From assembly GCA_017614185.1 (NCBI GenBank), contig JAGACI010000118.1, positions 1 through 6,937 on the forward strand: DNA of 6,937 nucleotides, written 5' to 3'. Shown one piece after another: positions 5,925 through 6,937 of the stretch. Source of the DNA: Lachnospiraceae bacterium. GTDB taxonomy: Bacteria > Bacillota_A > Clostridia > Lachnospirales > Lachnospiraceae. Position 1 is the first letter of the stretch. Each line of letters begins with the position of its first letter. The notes beneath the pieces are model-generated. The model saw only the letters and a program-made list of their open reading frames with translations. It made no database searches and was not told the DNA's origin. A program made the translations under genes and the position numbers.

Positions 5925-6545
5925 ATGGCAAACGTAGCTGTTTATAATATGGAAGGCAAGAAAGTCGGAACCATGGACTTAAACGATGCTGTATTCGGTG
6001 TTGAAATCAACGAGCACCTCGTACACTTGGCAGTGGTTGGACAGCTTGCAAACAATCGTCAGGGAACACAGAAAGCTAAAACACGTTCTGAAGTTTCCGG
6101 TGGCGGAAGAAAACCTTGGAGACAGAAGGGTACCGGTCATGCTAGACAGGGTTCAACCCGTTCTCCTCAGTGGACAGGCGGCGGAGTTGTATTCGCACCC
6201 GTTCCCAGAGATTACACAGTTAAGATGAACAAGAAGGAAAAGAGAGCAGCTCTTAAGTCCGCTCTTACAAGCAAGGTTCAGGGAAACAGCCTGATCGTTG
6301 TTGATGAATTGAAATTTGATGAGATCAAGACAAAGAACTTCGTAAACGTAATGAACAATCTTAAGGTAGACAAGGGTCTCGTAGTTATCGTTGAGAACGA
6401 TGCTAACGTAGTAATGTCTGCAAAGAATGTAGCTACTGTTGATACAACATTGGTTAACACCATCAACGTATACGATGTTATGAAGGCTAAGACAGTAGTT
6501 CTTACAAAGGACGCTGTTGCAAAGATTGAGGAGGTGTACGCATAA
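5925..6545 (+). CDS. rplD: 50S ribosomal protein L4 (uL4)
   Basis: This large-subunit protein has an extended loop lining the nascent-peptide exit tunnel. The loop is clear at residues 53-77 (T-R-S-E-V-S-G-G-G then [13 protein letters not shown]), followed by [11 protein letters not shown] at 80-90. Lys68 aligns with E. coli Lys63, a site of macrolide-resistance changes, and is unchanged. The 206 residues are normal. In E. coli L4 is also the repressor of the S10 operon, making it the prime candidate ligand for the leader at 4544-4811. The ATG has AAAGGAGG 9 bases upstream, and the gap from rplC is 28 bases. The stop overlaps the rplW start (TAATG), so translation of the two is probably coupled. 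Confidence 0.98.
   Translation: MANVAVYNMEGKKVGTMDLNDAVFGVEINEHLVHLAVVGQLANNRQGTQKAKTRSEVSGGGRKPWRQKGTGHARQGSTRSPQWTGGGVVFAPVPRDYTVKMNKKEKRAALKSALTSKVQGNSLIVVDELKFDEIKTKNFVNVMNNLKVDKGLVVIVENDANVVMSAKNVATVDTTLVNTINVYDVMKAKTVVLTKDAVAKIEEVYA
6529..6534 (+). promoter_or_regulatory. rplW ribosome binding site inside the end of rplD
   Basis: AGGAGG lies within the rplD codons for the final I-E-E-V-Y-A, 10 bases before the rplW ATG at 6545. The stop TAA (6543-6545) and the ATG share one A. This arrangement suits translational coupling and equal output of L4 and L23. Confidence 0.8.
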
Positions 6546-6844
6546 TGGCAGACATTAAATACTATGACGTAATCCTCAAACCGGTTGTTACTGAAAAGAG
6601 TATGGCCGGCATGGGCGAGAAGAAATATACATTCTTGGTTCACACAGAAGCAAACAAGTCTCAGATCAAGGAAGCTGTTGAGAAGATGTTCGAAGGAACA
6701 AAGGTTAAGAGAGTCAACACAATGAACCTTGATGGTAAGAACAAGAGACGTGGAATGGTTACAGGTAAGACAGCTAAGACAAAGAAAGCAATCGTTTGGC
6801 TGACAGAAGACAGCAAAGAAATAGAAATATTCGAGGGCTTATAA
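6545..6844 (+). CDS. rplW: 50S ribosomal protein L23 (uL23)
   Basis: This protein sits at the tunnel exit of the large subunit, the docking site for trigger factor and the signal recognition particle. The 99 residues match the family. The N-terminus [12 protein letters not shown] (8-19) is the signature, and Y-T-F-L-V near 28-32 and the loop [10 protein letters not shown] near 66-75 also fit. The start overlaps the rplD stop by one base. It precedes rplB by 61 bases, in which I see only a weak 4-pair inverted repeat (ACGC/GCGT near 6858-6871) and the rplB ribosome binding site. Confidence 0.98.
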   Translation: MADIKYYDVILKPVVTEKSMAGMGEKKYTFLVHTEANKSQIKEAVEKMFEGTKVKRVNTMNLDGKNKRRGMVTGKTAKTKKAIVWLTEDSKEIEIFEGL

Positions 6845-6905
6845 GCCGCCCACATATACGCAACGAAGCGTGATAACAAATAGAATCTGAAAGGAGCAAT
6901 CAGTC

Positions 6906-6937
6906 ATGGGAATCAAAACCTATAACCCATATACACC
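6906..6937 (+). CDS. rplB: 50S ribosomal protein L2 (uL2), first codons only
   Basis: Ten complete codons are visible, reading M-G-I-K-T-Y-N-P-Y-T, before the window ends; the partial next codon (CC) would be Pro. This agrees with the uL2 N-terminus (M-G-I-K-x-Y-N-P-Y-T-P), and rplB is the expected gene after rplW in the S10 operon. AAGGAG at 6891-6896 lies 9 bases before the ATG. Confidence 0.93.
   Translation, partial: MGIKTYNPYT

Noticed and set aside
6278..6643. A 121-codon minus-strand open frame opposite rplD and rplW
   Set aside because: It is antisense to strongly conserved ribosomal protein genes and has a composition expected of a complement shadow.

Overview
The window looks like a chromosomal segment from a Firmicute of the class Clostridia, most likely Lachnospiraceae. 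The pointers are moderate GC content, frequent AGA arginine codons alongside CGT in highly expressed genes, near-perfect AAGGAGG Shine-Dalgarno (SD) sites, Gram-positive CUT1 sugar transporter types and the sequences of the ribosomal proteins. This placement comes from gene style, not from a search. All genes lie on the + strand.

Region 1 (1-3138) is the end of a sugar-uptake operon: the C-terminal part of one ABC permease (LplB type), a complete second permease (LplC/MalG type), and a large lipoprotein solute-binding protein (LplA/LipO type, DUF3502-like C-terminus). No ATPase gene is visible, as expected for CUT1 systems that share an MsmX-type ATPase. An intercistronic hairpin sits before the binding-protein gene.

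Region 2 (3139-4488) is a separate monocistronic unit. A GC-rich hairpin is followed at once by an extended -10 promoter, then a 405-residue Eis-like GNAT acetyltransferase, then an AT-rich intrinsic terminator that overlaps its stop codon.

Region 3 (4509-6937) is the start of the S10 ribosomal protein operon: a strong promoter, a structured leader of about 265 nt, then rpsJ, rplC, rplD, rplW and the first codons of rplB. These encode uS10 (also NusE) and the large-subunit proteins uL3, uL4, uL23 and uL2. In E. coli uL4 represses this operon through its leader; the leader here could do the same, but its structure would have to be shown independently.

The coding content is conventional. The most interesting material is non-coding: the S10 leader, a hairpin that places the rpsJ SD in its loop and ends in a T-run, a palindrome spanning the core of the S10 promoter, and a long hairpin between rpsJ and rplC. 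I see no mobile element, CRISPR array, tRNA, rRNA or clearly new multi-gene system.
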